This document shows, in pieces, positions 51,728-61,246 of a DNA stretch of 64,000 bases. The position numbers and the translations under genes are program-made. This DNA is from Albidovulum sediminicola (GTDB taxonomy: Bacteria > Pseudomonadota > Alphaproteobacteria > Rhodobacterales > Rhodobacteraceae): the NCBI RefSeq assembly GCF_025751575.1, contig NZ_JAOWLA010000009.1:62001-126000 (forward strand), given 5' to 3'. The notes beneath the pieces were generated by a model. The model was not told the DNA's origin. It did not search any database and saw only the letters and a program-made list of their open reading frames with translations. How positions within the stretch are numbered: the first letter of the stretch is position 1; each line of letters opens with the position of its first letter.

Positions 51728-54497
51728 GGCGGCTGCCCCCGCGCCCGGGCAGGAGGCCGCGCCGCTTCTCGGCCATCTGACGCTTTGGGACACCGAGGCG
51801 CTGATCGCCGCGCTGGCCAGCGAGACCGCAGAGACGACGGACACCCGCGCCCGGCGCGGCGCGATCGTCAAGGCGCTGGCGGCCGGCCGGCAGGAGGGCC
51901 TGCGCGCCATCGAGGAGACTCTTGCCGCCGCCCCGAGGGAGGCGCGCATCATCACCCGCGCCTATGCGGCGCTGACCGACGCGCTGGTTGCCGCGACCTT
52001 CGCGGCGGCGACGCGGCTTCTGCATCCGCTGGCCAGCCCGACGGCCGCCGAAAGGATCGCGGTGCTCGCGGTCGGCGGCTACGGCCGGGCCGAGATGGCG
52101 CCCCATTCGGATGTCGACCTGCTGTTCCTGACGCCCTACAAGATCACGCCCTGGGCCGAGAGCGTGATCGAATCCATGCTCTACATCTTGTGGGACCTCA
52201 GGCTGAAGGTCGGTCACGCGAGCCGGACGGTAAAGGACTGCCTGCGCCTCGGGCGGGAAGACTACACGATCCGCACCGCGCTTCTGGAACGGCGCTTCCT
52301 GGTCGGTCACGACCCCCTGGCCGAGGACCTGCGCAAACGGCTCAGGACCGAGCTTTTCAAGAACACCGGCCCCGAATTCATCGAGGCGAAGCTTCAGGAA
52401 CGGGCGGAGCGCCACAAGCGCCAGGGTGGCCAACGCTACGTGCTTGAGCCCAACGTGAAAGAGGGCAAGGGCGGGCTGCGCGATCTTCAGACGCTTTACT
52501 GGATCGGCAAGTACATCCACGGCGTACGCAGCCCGGCGGAACTGGTCGATGTCGGCCTGCTGCGCGCCGATGAGTTCCGCGCCTTCGAGGCGGCGGAGAA
52601 TTTCCTCTGGGCGGTGCGCTGCCATCTGCACCTGATCACCGGACGCGCCGCCGATCAGCTGACCTTCGACCTTCAGGTCGAGGTCGCCGCGCGGATGGGC
52701 TACCGCGACAGCGGCGGCCGGCGCGCGGTCGAACACTTCATGCAGGACTATTTCCGCCACGCGACCCATGTGGGCGAGCTGACGCGGGTCTTCCTGACCG
52801 TGCTGGAGGCGCGCCACGTCAAGCGCGAGGCCCCTCTGGCCGGCCTCTTCCGCCGCCGCAAGAAGATGCGCTGGGGCTTCCGGATCGAGAATGGCCGCCT
52901 TGCCATCGGCAGCGAACGCGAGTTCCTGTCCGACAAGCTGAACCTTCTCAGGATCTTCGAGGAGGCGCTGCGCACCGGCTACCTGATCCACCCCGACGCG
53001 ATGCGCGTGGTGACGGCGAACCTGCACCTGATCGACGAGGACATGCGCGAGGACCGGGAGGCGACGCGCATCTTCCTCGACCTTCTGCTCAAGCACGGCA
53101 ACCCGGAAAGGGCGCTGCGGCGGATGAACGAGCTTGGCTTGCTCTCGGCTTTCATCCCGGAATTCGAACCGATCGTGGCGATGATGCAGTTCAACGTCTA
53201 CCACCACTACACGGTGGACGAACACACGATCCAGACGATCTCCACCCTTGCCCAGATCGAGCGCAAGGAGTTGATCGAGGAACTGCCGCTGTCCTCCTCG
53301 ATCCTCGAAGAGGGCGTGAACCGGCGGGTGCTTTATGTGGCGCTGCTGCTTCACGACATCGGCAAGGGCCGGCCCGAGGATCACTCCATCCTCGGCGCGC
53401 AGATCGCCCGCCGGGTAGCCCCCCGGTTGGGGCTGAACGCCGAGGAATGCGAAACCGTCGAATGGCTGGTGCGCTATCACCTCTTCATGTCGGACATGGC
53501 GCAGAAGCGCGACATCTCCGACCCCCGAACCGTCCGGGATTTCGCCAAGGTGGTGAAGACCAAGAAACGGCTCGACCTGCTGACGGTGCTGACCGTCTGC
53601 GACATCCGGGGCGTGGGGCCGAACACCTGGAACAACTGGAAGGCCATGCTTCTGCGCCGGCTCCATGCGGAAACGACCGACGCACTGGTGGCGGGCCTTG
53701 AGTCGGTCAATCGCGAGAAACGCGAGGATGAGCAGAAGCGGGCGCTGCGCGAGGCACTGAAGGGCTGGGACCTCAAGGATCTGCGCAAGGAAACCGCGCG
53801 GCATTACGGGCCCTACTGGCAGGGGCTTTCGACCGAGACGCAGGCGGTCTTCGCCGAGCTTTTGCGCGGGATCGCGGATGATGAGATCCGCATCGACATC
53901 AAGCCCGACCTCGACCGCGACGCGACGCGGGCCTGTTTCGCACTGGCCGACCACCCGGGCATCTTTTCCCGCCTGGCGGGGGCGCTGGCGCTTGTGGGCG
54001 CAAACGTTGTGGACGCGCGCACCTACACCTCCAAGGACGGCTACGCGACCGCCGCCTTCTGGGTGCAGGACAGCGAGGGCCACCCCTACGAGACCGAGCA
54101 TATCCCGCGGCTGCGCACCACGATCGAACGGACCCTGAAGGGCGAGGTCGTCGCGCGCGAGGCGCTGAAGACTCGCGACAAGATCAAGAAGCGGGAACGT
54201 CAGTTCCGGTTCCCGACCCATGTCACCTTCGACAACGAAGGGTCAGAGATCTACACGATCATCGAGGTCGATACCCGCGACCGGCCCGCGTTGCTTTACG
54301 ACCTGACGCGGACGCTGGCCAACAACAACATCTATATCGCCTCTGCCGTTATCGCGACCTTCGGCGCGCAGGTCGTGGACACGTTCTATGTCAAGGACAT
54401 GTTCGGGCTGAAGCTGCACACCAAGGGCAAACGCGACAGTCTTGAGCGCAAGCTGCGGCAGGCCATCACCGAGGGCGCCGAAAGGGCGCAGGCCTGA
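51711..54497 (+). CDS. glnD: [Protein-PII] uridylyltransferase / uridylyl-removing enzyme
   Basis: The nitrogen sensor that adds or removes UMP on PII proteins according to glutamine; about 928 residues. Domains in order: nucleotidyltransferase with GGYGRAEMAPHSDVDLLFL (about 120-140), a linker, an HD domain with LLHDIGKGRPEDHS (hydrolase), and two C-terminal ACT domains (FSRLAGALALVGANVVDARTYTS and DLTRTLANNNIYIASAVIATFG). The GTG at 51711 overlaps the lpoA-like stop by 17 bases; an ATG at 51669 would overlap by 59. It overlaps murJ by one base. Confidence 0.93.
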   Translation: MAPVSEAAAPAPGQEAAPLLGHLTLWDTEALIAALASETAETTDTRARRGAIVKALAAGRQEGLRAIEETLAAAPREARIITRAYAALTDALVAATFAAATRLLHPLASPTAAERIAVLAVGGYGRAEMAPHSDVDLLFLTPYKITPWAESVIESMLYILWDLRLKVGHASRTVKDCLRLGREDYTIRTALLERRFLVGHDPLAEDLRKRLRTELFKNTGPEFIEAKLQERAERHKRQGGQRYVLEPNVKEGKGGLRDLQTLYWIGKYIHGVRSPAELVDVGLLRADEFRAFEAAENFLWAVRCHLHLITGRAADQLTFDLQVEVAARMGYRDSGGRRAVEHFMQDYFRHATHVGELTRVFLTVLEARHVKREAPLAGLFRRRKKMRWGFRIENGRLAIGSEREFLSDKLNLLRIFEEALRTGYLIHPDAMRVVTANLHLIDEDMREDREATRIFLDLLLKHGNPERALRRMNELGLLSAFIPEFEPIVAMMQFNVYHHYTVDEHTIQTISTLAQIERKELIEELPLSSSILEEGVNRRVLYVALLLHDIGKGRPEDHSILGAQIARRVAPRLGLNAEECETVEWLVRYHLFMSDMAQKRDISDPRTVRDFAKVVKTKKRLDLLTVLTVCDIRGVGPNTWNNWKAMLLRRLHAETTDALVAGLESVNREKREDEQKRALREALKGWDLKDLRKETARHYGPYWQGLSTETQAVFAELLRGIADDEIRIDIKPDLDRDATRACFALADHPGIFSRLAGALALVGANVVDARTYTSKDGYATAAFWVQDSEGHPYETEHIPRLRTTIERTLKGEVVAREALKTRDKIKKRERQFRFPTHVTFDNEGSEIYTIIEVDTRDRPALLYDLTRTLANNNIYIASAVIATFGAQVVDTFYVKDMFGLKLHTKGKRDSLERKLRQAITEGAERAQA

Positions 54498-56041
54498 TGC
54501 AGCCCATCCGTCTCGTCCGGGGCTTTCTGACCGTCGGGGCCTGGACGCTGCTGAGCCGCGTCGTCGGCTTTCTGCGCGACATGCTGATCGCGGCCTACCT
54601 TGGCACCGGGCCGGTGGCCGAGGCGTTCCTGGTCGCATTCTCGCTTCCCAACATGTTCCGCCGCTTCTTCGCCGAGGGCGCGTTCAACACCGCATTCGTG
54701 CCGATGTTCTCCAAGAAGCTTGAGGCCGGAGAGGACGCGCGCGCCTTCGCCGAAGACGCCTTCACCGGCCTCGCGGTCGTGGTCATCGGCGTCTCGGTCG
54801 TGGCCATGGTCGCGATGCCCTGGCTGGTGCTGGCGATGGCAGGCGGATTTGCGGGCGACGCGCGGCTGCCGCTTGCGGTGGAGTTCGGGCGGATCTGTTT
54901 TCCCTACATCCTGTTCATCTCGCTGACCGCGCTTCTGTCGGGCCTCCTGAATGCGGGCGGGCGGTTCATGGCGGCAGCCGGGGCGCCGGTCCTGCTGAAC
55001 CTGATCTTCATCGCCGCGATGGTCGTGGCGCGGGGCCAGGGCTGGGACATGGGGCTGACGCTGTCCTGGGCGACGCCGATCACCGGGCTTGCGCAACTGG
55101 GCCTCGTCTGGGTCGCGGCCGCCCGCATGGGCTTTGCCCTGCGCTTCCGTCGCCCCCGTTTCACGCCCGAACTGCGGCGGCTTCTGTCGATCGCGGCGCC
55201 CTCGGTGCTGGCGGGCGGCGTGGTGCAGATCAACCTGCTTGTCGGGCGCCAGGTCGGCAGCTTCTTTGACGGCGGCATCGCCTGGCTTAACTACGCGGAC
55301 CGGCTCTACCAACTGCCGCTCGGGGTCGTCGGCATCGCCATCGGCATCGTCCTGCTGCCGGACCTGTCGCGGCGGCTGAAGAATAGCGACACCGGCGGCA
55401 GCCGTCATGCGCTGTCCCGTGCGCTGGAATTCGCGCTCTTCCTGACGATTCCGGCCGCGGTCGCACTTGTCGTGATCCCGGTCCCGCTGATCTCGGTCCT
55501 GTTCGAGCGGGGGGAATTCCTGCCATCCGACACGGTGCCCACCGCCTATGTGCTGGCGATCTACGGCCTCGGCCTGCCCGCCTTCGTCCTGCAAAAGGTC
55601 CTGCAACCGCTTTACTTCGCGCGCGAGGACACCCGCACCCCGTTCCGCTTCGCGGTCCATTCGATGATCGTCAACGCGGCCCTCGCGATCGGGCTGGCGC
55701 CGCTGATCGGGTTCAGCGCCGCCGCCTGGGGCACGACCCTGTCCGGCTGGGCGATGACGCTGCAACTGTGGTGGGGTGCCCGCAAGATGGGTGAGGCCGC
55801 CAGGGCCGATGACCGCTTCCGCAAGCGCCTGCCGCGCACGATGCTGGCGGCGGCGCTGATGGGGCTCTGCCTCTGGGGGCTGACGACGCTGATGTCGGAC
55901 ATGCTTGAGCGGGAACATGCGCGCATTCTGGGCCTGTTCCTCGTGGTCCTGGGCGGCATGGCGAGCTTTGCCCTCGCCGCGATGCTGACCGGCGCCTTCC
56001 GGCCCTCCGACCTGCGCGCGGGGCTGTCGCGTCAGCGCTGA
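54497..56041 (+). CDS. murJ: Lipid II flippase MurJ
   Basis: Flips lipid-linked peptidoglycan precursor across the inner membrane; 514 residues with about 14 membrane helices. MVF-family signatures include the N-terminal [16 protein letters not shown], the [10 protein letters not shown] block and LLPDLSRRL. It is translationally coupled to glnD (TGATG). The last ten bases overlap the convergent rhomboid gene in a palindrome holding both stops. Confidence 0.95.
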   Translation: MQPIRLVRGFLTVGAWTLLSRVVGFLRDMLIAAYLGTGPVAEAFLVAFSLPNMFRRFFAEGAFNTAFVPMFSKKLEAGEDARAFAEDAFTGLAVVVIGVSVVAMVAMPWLVLAMAGGFAGDARLPLAVEFGRICFPYILFISLTALLSGLLNAGGRFMAAAGAPVLLNLIFIAAMVVARGQGWDMGLTLSWATPITGLAQLGLVWVAAARMGFALRFRRPRFTPELRRLLSIAAPSVLAGGVVQINLLVGRQVGSFFDGGIAWLNYADRLYQLPLGVVGIAIGIVLLPDLSRRLKNSDTGGSRHALSRALEFALFLTIPAAVALVVIPVPLISVLFERGEFLPSDTVPTAYVLAIYGLGLPAFVLQKVLQPLYFAREDTRTPFRFAVHSMIVNAALAIGLAPLIGFSAAAWGTTLSGWAMTLQLWWGARKMGEAARADDRFRKRLPRTMLAAALMGLCLWGLTTLMSDMLEREHARILGLFLVVLGGMASFALAAMLTGAFRPSDLRAGLSRQR

Positions 56042-56718
56042 CGGATGCGCGCCAGCAGGTAAGCAGGCCCGCCGGGCCCCACCACGAAGGACGCGCCGAA
56101 GCCGAAGCCGAAGCCCGCCAGATCGGCGATCCAGTCGGGTGTGCCCCCGAACAGCACTCCGAAGATCAACTGGATGCCCAAGAGGAACCCGATCAGCGTG
56201 AAGGCGCGGAAACGGTTGGCGTTTTCCGCGCCAAGGCGCGCCCAGAGCATGAAGGTGAAGGTGCCGATCAGCCCGTAGACGGCCGGGTATCCCCCGAAAA
56301 GCGGATAGCTGATCCCCGGAACCAGCGAATAGACGATCCCGCCGAAAAGGCCCGCGCCAAAGAAGATCACGATGACCGACCAGGCCTTGTAGACTTCGGC
56401 CACCATCTTGCCGAGCGCCAGCAGGAAGACCGCGACGAAGATCGCATGGGTGAAGCTGCCGTGGACGTAGATATAGGTCACGAAGCGCCAGAGCCCTTCA
56501 AGCGGGTATTGCCCCCGGTCCACCATCGCCTCAAGCAGTTGCGGTGGCAGCGCGAAGCGTTGCAGCGCATCATTGCGCCAGGCCTCGCCCATGCCCCCGC
56601 CAGCAAGCCCGGCCTTGCCAAGGCCGATCACCGCCTCCATCGCGACAAGCGGCAGCAGCAGAAGCCACACAACCCCCGGCAGGGGGTTCAAGGGCGCTTC
56701 GTCATATCCTGGCCGCAT
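56032..56718 (-). CDS. Rhomboid-fold membrane protein, catalytic residues replaced
   Basis: A 228-residue, about seven-helix protein of the rhomboid fold ([22 protein letters not shown] is the L1/TM2 signature; [14 protein letters not shown] the TM4 start; [13 protein letters not shown] the TM6 block). The catalytic Ser of the GASG motif is replaced: GGYPAVYG puts Tyr or Pro there. The His of TM6 is replaced too (IADLAG). It therefore looks like a pseudoprotease that may bind membrane helices. Strong AAGGAGA before the ATG. Divergent from trpS by 87 bases. Confidence 0.85.
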   Translation of the reverse strand: MRPGYDEAPLNPLPGVVWLLLLPLVAMEAVIGLGKAGLAGGGMGEAWRNDALQRFALPPQLLEAMVDRGQYPLEGLWRFVTYIYVHGSFTHAIFVAVFLLALGKMVAEVYKAWSVIVIFFGAGLFGGIVYSLVPGISYPLFGGYPAVYGLIGTFTFMLWARLGAENANRFRAFTLIGFLLGIQLIFGVLFGGTPDWIADLAGFGFGFGASFVVGPGGPAYLLARIRQR

Positions 56719-56805
56719 TGCGATCTCCTTCCGGCGTTGACGGGACCTGCCCCCTGCGATACGCGAGCGGGGCACAAATTTCCAGACGGACAAGTGGGAC
56801 GGACC

Positions 56806-57840
56806 ATGGCCGAGGCGACCTCGAAATTCACCCCGCGCATCTTCTCGGGCATCCAGCCCTCGGGTGGGCTGACGCTCGGCAACTACCTGGGCGCGCTGAA
56901 ACGCTTCGTCGAGAAGCAGAACGAGGGGATCGAGACGATCTACTGCCTCGTCGATCTGCATGCGATCACCGTCTGGCAGGACCCTGAAAAGCTGCGCGCG
57001 CAGACGCGCGAGGCGGCGGCGGGCTTCCTCGCGGCCGGCATCGACCCCAAGCGCTCTATCCTCTTCAACCAGAGCCAGGTGCCGGGCCACGCCCAGTTGG
57101 CCTGGATCTTCAACTGCGTCGCGCGGATGGGCTGGATGGGCCGCATGACCCAGTGGAAGGACAAGACCGCAGGAAAGAATGCCGAGGCCGAGAGCCTGGG
57201 GCTCTTCGCCTACCCTTCGCTCATGGCCGCAGACATTCTGCTTTACCACGCGACCCATGTGCCGGTGGGCGAGGACCAGAAGCAGCATCTGGAACTGACC
57301 CGCGACATCGCGGCGAAGTTCAACCACGACTACGGCGTGGACTTCTTCCCGATCACCGAGCCGGTGATCGAGGGCGCGGCGACCCGCGTCATGTCCCTGC
57401 GCGACGGGTCCAAGAAGATGTCGAAATCCGACCCGTCGGACGCGAGCCGGATCAACCTGACGGATGAGGCCGACGCGATCTCGCAGAAGTTCCGCAAGGC
57501 CAAGACCGACCCGGAACCGCTGCCCGAAACGCTTGATGGGCTGAAGGACCGGCCCGAGGCGAAGAACCTGGTGAACATCTACGCGGCGCTCGCCGAGATG
57601 ACGCCCGAGGCGGTGATCACCGAGTTCGGCGGCAAGGGCTTCGGCACCTTCAAGCCCGCGCTGGTCGATCTGGCGGTGGCCAAGCTCTCCCCCATCTCGA
57701 CCGAGATGAAGCGGCTGATGGCGGACCCGGCCGAGATCGACCGCATCTTGGGCGACGGGGCCGAACGCGCCGACGCGATCGCCAGCCCGATCCTGCGGCA
57801 GGCCTATGACATCGTGGGGATGATCCGCTCGCGCCCCTGA
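56806..57840 (+). CDS. trpS: Tryptophanyl-tRNA synthetase
   Basis: Class I aminoacyl-tRNA synthetase that charges tRNA-Trp; 344 residues. The HIGH-like motif is in [15 protein letters not shown] (about residues 16-30) and the KMSKS motif is exact ([10 protein letters not shown]). The start [11 protein letters not shown] is at 56806; the frame further upstream is noncoding. Monocistronic as far as can be seen. Confidence 0.96.
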   Translation: MAEATSKFTPRIFSGIQPSGGLTLGNYLGALKRFVEKQNEGIETIYCLVDLHAITVWQDPEKLRAQTREAAAGFLAAGIDPKRSILFNQSQVPGHAQLAWIFNCVARMGWMGRMTQWKDKTAGKNAEAESLGLFAYPSLMAADILLYHATHVPVGEDQKQHLELTRDIAAKFNHDYGVDFFPITEPVIEGAATRVMSLRDGSKKMSKSDPSDASRINLTDEADAISQKFRKAKTDPEPLPETLDGLKDRPEAKNLVNIYAALAEMTPEAVITEFGGKGFGTFKPALVDLAVAKLSPISTEMKRLMADPAEIDRILGDGAERADAIASPILRQAYDIVGMIRSRP

Positions 57841-57935
57841 GCGGCCTTCGATCCTCGGCGGGCGGCGATGAAAATCGCGGCTTCCCACAGGCGCCGCCCG
57901 TGCCATACTGGACCGGCAAGCAGTGGGAGACCGCC

Positions 57936-58421
57936 ATGGGTTACACCGCCCCCGCCGGCACGCGCATCGGCCATGTTCACCTGAAGGTCGCCGATCTGGA
58001 ACGCGCGATCGGCTTCTATTCCGGGCTTCTGGGCCTTGAGGTCACGCAGCGCTACGGCAAGGGCGCGGCCTTTCTGTCGGCCGGGGGCTATCACCACCAC
58101 ATCGGATTGAACACCTGGGAAAGCCGGGGCGGCACCCCGCCCCCGCCGGGGCACACCGGCCTTTACCATACCGCGATCCTTTACCCTTCACGCCAGGATC
58201 TGGCGCGGGTGCTGCGGACGCTCGTGGAGGCGGGCTATCCGATTGACGGGGCCTCGGACCACGGGGTGAGCGAGGCGATCTACCTGCGCGACCCGGACGG
58301 CAACGGGGTGGAGATCTATCGCGACCGGGCAGAGGCCGACTGGCCCCGTGACGCGGGCGGCGAATTGGCAATGGGCACCGAACGCCTTGACCTTGAGGCG
58401 CTGCTGGCGGAGGCGGATTGA
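57936..58421 (+). CDS. VOC-family (glyoxalase/dioxygenase-fold) protein
   Basis: A 161-residue vicinal-oxygen-chelate protein with two betaalphabetabetabeta modules and metal ligands in IGHVHLKVADL (His), HTGLYHTAILY (His) and NGVEIYRD (Glu). The layout resembles CatE-like catechol 2,3-dioxygenases more than glyoxalase I. Substrate unknown. The ATG at 57936 follows GGGAG; 36 bases of upstream frame are probably not translated. Confidence 0.88.
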   Translation: MGYTAPAGTRIGHVHLKVADLERAIGFYSGLLGLEVTQRYGKGAAFLSAGGYHHHIGLNTWESRGGTPPPPGHTGLYHTAILYPSRQDLARVLRTLVEAGYPIDGASDHGVSEAIYLRDPDGNGVEIYRDRAEADWPRDAGGELAMGTERLDLEALLAEAD

Positions 58422-58428
58422 TGTTCCC

Positions 58429-59118
58429 TCACGCCGGGGCCAGCGCGGCCTGCCGCTCCAGCGCCTCCTCAAGATCGTCGAAGACCTGCGCCTGCCCGCG
58501 GTGCAAAAGGATCGCGCCCTGGCAATATTGGCGCAGGATGGCTGGCGCGTGGGAGACCATGATCAGCCCCGCAGTCGACAGCCGGTCGCGGAACATGGCC
58601 TCGGCGCGTGCGCGGAACCGCTGGTCACCGACCGCGATGATCTCATCGACGAGATACCAGTCGAAGGCCAGTGCCATCGACAGGCCGAAGGCCAGGCGCG
58701 CCCGCATCCCGGCGGAATAGGCCCGGACCGGCAGGCGCATGTCCGGGCCAAGCTCTGAAAACGCCGTCACGAAGTCGGCCGTCGCATCCGTGTCCGCCCC
58801 GTGAATCCGCGCCACGAACCGGGCGTTTTGCAGCCCGGTCAGATCGTTGGCGAAGCCGCCGGAAAACCCAAGCGGCCAGGAGACGCGCCCCCGGCTGCGA
58901 ACCAGGCCCCGGTCGGGCCGCTGGGTCCCGGCAAGGATCGACAGAAGCGTCGACTTGCCCGCCCCGTTTGCGCCCAAGAGCGCCACCCGCGCCCCCGCGG
59001 GCAGCCGCAGGGTCAACCCGTCGAAAAGCGTCCGCCAGCCGCCGGGCGACGGAAAGCCCTTGGCGAGCGCCTTGATCTCAAGCCCGAGATCCCGGGGATG
59101 GTGCGGCGCGTCGTTCAT
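58429..59118 (-). CDS. Polysaccharide-export ABC transporter ATP-binding protein (KpsT-like)
   Basis: A 229-residue ATPase of the capsule/O-antigen export subclass. Walker A GANGAGKS, a shortened signature YSAGMRARLAFGL, Walker B WYLVDE and the H-loop MVSHAP are all seen. Its C-terminus lacks the carbohydrate-binding extension of Wzt-type proteins, so it fits the KpsT/CtrD type. It overlaps the KpsE-like stop by four bases and faces the permease gene across the KpsE-like gene. Confidence 0.9.
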   Translation of the reverse strand: MNDAPHHPRDLGLEIKALAKGFPSPGGWRTLFDGLTLRLPAGARVALLGANGAGKSTLLSILAGTQRPDRGLVRSRGRVSWPLGFSGGFANDLTGLQNARFVARIHGADTDATADFVTAFSELGPDMRLPVRAYSAGMRARLAFGLSMALAFDWYLVDEIIAVGDQRFRARAEAMFRDRLSTAGLIMVSHAPAILRQYCQGAILLHRGQAQVFDDLEEALERQAALAPA

Positions 59119-60326
59119 CCTGCATCCCGGATGTTGTAGCTCAGGACAACGCCGATCCCCCAGGCCAGGAGCAGCCCAAGCGCCACCAGGCCCGTCAGGC
59201 TAAGGCGGCGCGGGTAGATGGCGCTTTCGGCGCGGGTCGGGGCGACATGGGCCGCGAGGTAGCGCACCTTGCGCCGCGCCTCGGCAAGGGCGGCGGCGTG
59301 GGCGGCCAGTGCCTGCGTATAGGCGCCCGCCGCGAATTCCAGGTCCGTCCGCAAGGCCTCATACCGGCCCAAAAGGGCGGCCATCGCGCGGGTATCACCT
59401 GCCAGTCCCAGCTTTTCCCGCTCCGCCTCGATCCGGGCGCCCACCGCATCGGCGCGCCGGTTGGCCTGAGCCACCCGCTGGTCGTCGGCCTTGGCATAGG
59501 TCAGCAGCATGTCACGCTCAACCAGCGTCTGAACAAGCTCCGACTGGAGCGCGTTCAAGAGGCCCATCTGCCCCTCGACATCGGCCTGGGGATCGACGAT
59601 GCGGTTCTGGTCGCGAAATTCGGCCAGAAGGCGCCGTTGCGCGCGCAGCCGTGCCTCGGCCTCGTTCAGATCGGCGGCGGCGAAGCGGATCGCATCGCGT
59701 CGGGCCTGCTCCGACAGCCGGTTCACCAGCGCGTCGCTTTCGCGCAGGATCTCTGCGGCCAGCGCTTGCGCGTCCTCCGGGCGGAAGGCGCGCACCTCAA
59801 CGTCCAGAAGCCCGGTCCCGGCATCGCGACGCACCCGCACCATGCGGCGCCAGTAGTCGACCTTGTCCTCGCGGGTGGCGCGGGCGGGCAGCGCGAAGAC
59901 CGGATCGGTCTCAACCGGGCGGAACACATGACCAAGATCGAAGCGGGCATCGACGGCGGCCACCATTTCCTCGCTGGTGATGTAATCGAAAAGGATGTCG
60001 GCGTCGGCGGCAGCCCCGCCGCCCACACCACCCACGGCCGCGAGAAGGCCAAGCTCGACCGGGGCGGCCGCAGCCTCCGAACGGACGGAGAAGGCCATGC
60101 GCGAGTGATACTGGTCCTCTGCCCAGCCGAACATGTAGGCCGCAGCCGCGAGGGCCGGCAGCAACACCGCGACGACGAAGCTTAGCGCCAGCCATCCGCG
60201 ACGCCGCCGCCGCGCGCGGACATGCAAGAGGCCGACACGCGCGCCCTGCGGCGGAAGGCCCGCCTGCGCAGGTGCAGGCGACACGGGAACCGGGCGGAGC
60301 GGCATGGCGGGGGCGGTCTGGGACAT
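59115..60326 (-). CDS. Capsule polysaccharide export inner-membrane protein (KpsE/CtrB-like)
   Basis: A 403-residue polysaccharide co-polymerase-type protein. It has an N-terminal cytoplasmic segment with RARRRRRG, a helix (about 47-67), a long periplasmic part with a coiled coil (about 200-330, many Ala/Glu/Arg) and a final helix (about 375-395). It links the ABC exporter to the outer-membrane channel. The GTG nine bases upstream is also possible; ATG 60326 has the better GGAG spacing. Divergent from the permease by 72 bases. Confidence 0.88.
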   Translation of the reverse strand: MSQTAPAMPLRPVPVSPAPAQAGLPPQGARVGLLHVRARRRRRGWLALSFVVAVLLPALAAAAYMFGWAEDQYHSRMAFSVRSEAAAAPVELGLLAAVGGVGGGAAADADILFDYITSEEMVAAVDARFDLGHVFRPVETDPVFALPARATREDKVDYWRRMVRVRRDAGTGLLDVEVRAFRPEDAQALAAEILRESDALVNRLSEQARRDAIRFAAADLNEAEARLRAQRRLLAEFRDQNRIVDPQADVEGQMGLLNALQSELVQTLVERDMLLTYAKADDQRVAQANRRADAVGARIEAEREKLGLAGDTRAMAALLGRYEALRTDLEFAAGAYTQALAAHAAALAEARRKVRYLAAHVAPTRAESAIYPRRLSLTGLVALGLLLAWGIGVVLSYNIRDAG

Positions 60327-60398
60327 CAGCGACACTCCGTTTTGTTAACCATCGGCGGGCAGGATCGCGGTCGCCCAACCGCCGTGAAAGGAACGAGG

Positions 60399-61181
60399 AT
60401 GACCCCGACCGCCCCCCTGTACGCCAGCACCGCCCGCGTTGTCGCCGCGCTGATCCTGCGCGAGACCTGCGCCCGCTTCGGCCGGTCCTGGGGCGGATAC
60501 ACCTGGGCCCTGGCCGAACCCGTGGGCGGGATTGCGATCCTGTCGCTGGCCTTCGCCCTCATCGCGCCGAAACCTCCGCTGGGGTCGAGCTTCACACTCT
60601 TCTACGCCACGGGAGTTATCCCGTTCTTGATGTACAATTCGCTAACATCGGCCCTGATGGCCGCGTTGCCGTCGAACCGCGGGCTTCTGTCCTACCGGTC
60701 GGTGCGGCCCCTTGACGTGCTGATCGCGCGCGCGCTGCTCGAACTTCTGACCCATGTCGCCGTGGCGGCCGCCGTGCTGGTGCCGATCGTGCTGAGCCAA
60801 CCGCGCCTGCCAGAGATCGCGGCCGACCGGGTCGCGCTGTCGCTCGCGCTGGCAGCAGCGCTCGGCACCGGGATGGGGACGATGAACGCCGCGCTTTTGT
60901 GCGTCCTGCCGTCGTGGCGGCAGATCTGGTCGGTCGTGAACCGTCCGGTTTTCCTGGTTTCCGGGATTCTCTTCACCACGCGCCAGATACCTGCCGGGCT
61001 TTCGGAATGGCTCTGGTTCAACCCCGTCGCCCATGTGGTCGAGGCGATGCGCGAGGGCTTCTTCGGACCTGACCCCGCAGCCTTCGTCAGCGTGACCTAT
61101 GTGCTTGGAATTGCGGGCGCGCTCTTTCTCGCGGGGGCGATCGTGATCCGCGGGCAGTCAGGGAAATTGCATAAGATTTGA
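60399..61181 (+). CDS. Polysaccharide-export ABC transporter permease (KpsM-like)
   Basis: A 260-residue ABC-2 permease with six helices, partner of the KpsT-like ATPase. It starts near TARVVAALILRETCARFGRS and has the ABC-2 block FLMYNSLTSALMAALPSNRGLLSYRSV followed by SGILFTTRQIPAGL. It exports a capsule-like polysaccharide through the KpsE-type bridge. AAAGGAACGAGG precedes the ATG. Confidence 0.9.
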   Translation: MTPTAPLYASTARVVAALILRETCARFGRSWGGYTWALAEPVGGIAILSLAFALIAPKPPLGSSFTLFYATGVIPFLMYNSLTSALMAALPSNRGLLSYRSVRPLDVLIARALLELLTHVAVAAAVLVPIVLSQPRLPEIAADRVALSLALAAALGTGMGTMNAALLCVLPSWRQIWSVVNRPVFLVSGILFTTRQIPAGLSEWLWFNPVAHVVEAMREGFFGPDPAAFVSVTYVLGIAGALFLAGAIVIRGQSGKLHKI

Positions 61182-61246
61182 GATGGAAAAGCCCGGTTAA
61201 CCATTTCCGCCCCATGTTTCGCGCACCACGGATGAGGGGAACTCCG

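Noticed and set aside
51684-54221. 845-codon open frame opposite glnD
   Set aside because: glnD carries all domain motifs; the opposite frame is low-complexity and has no start signal.
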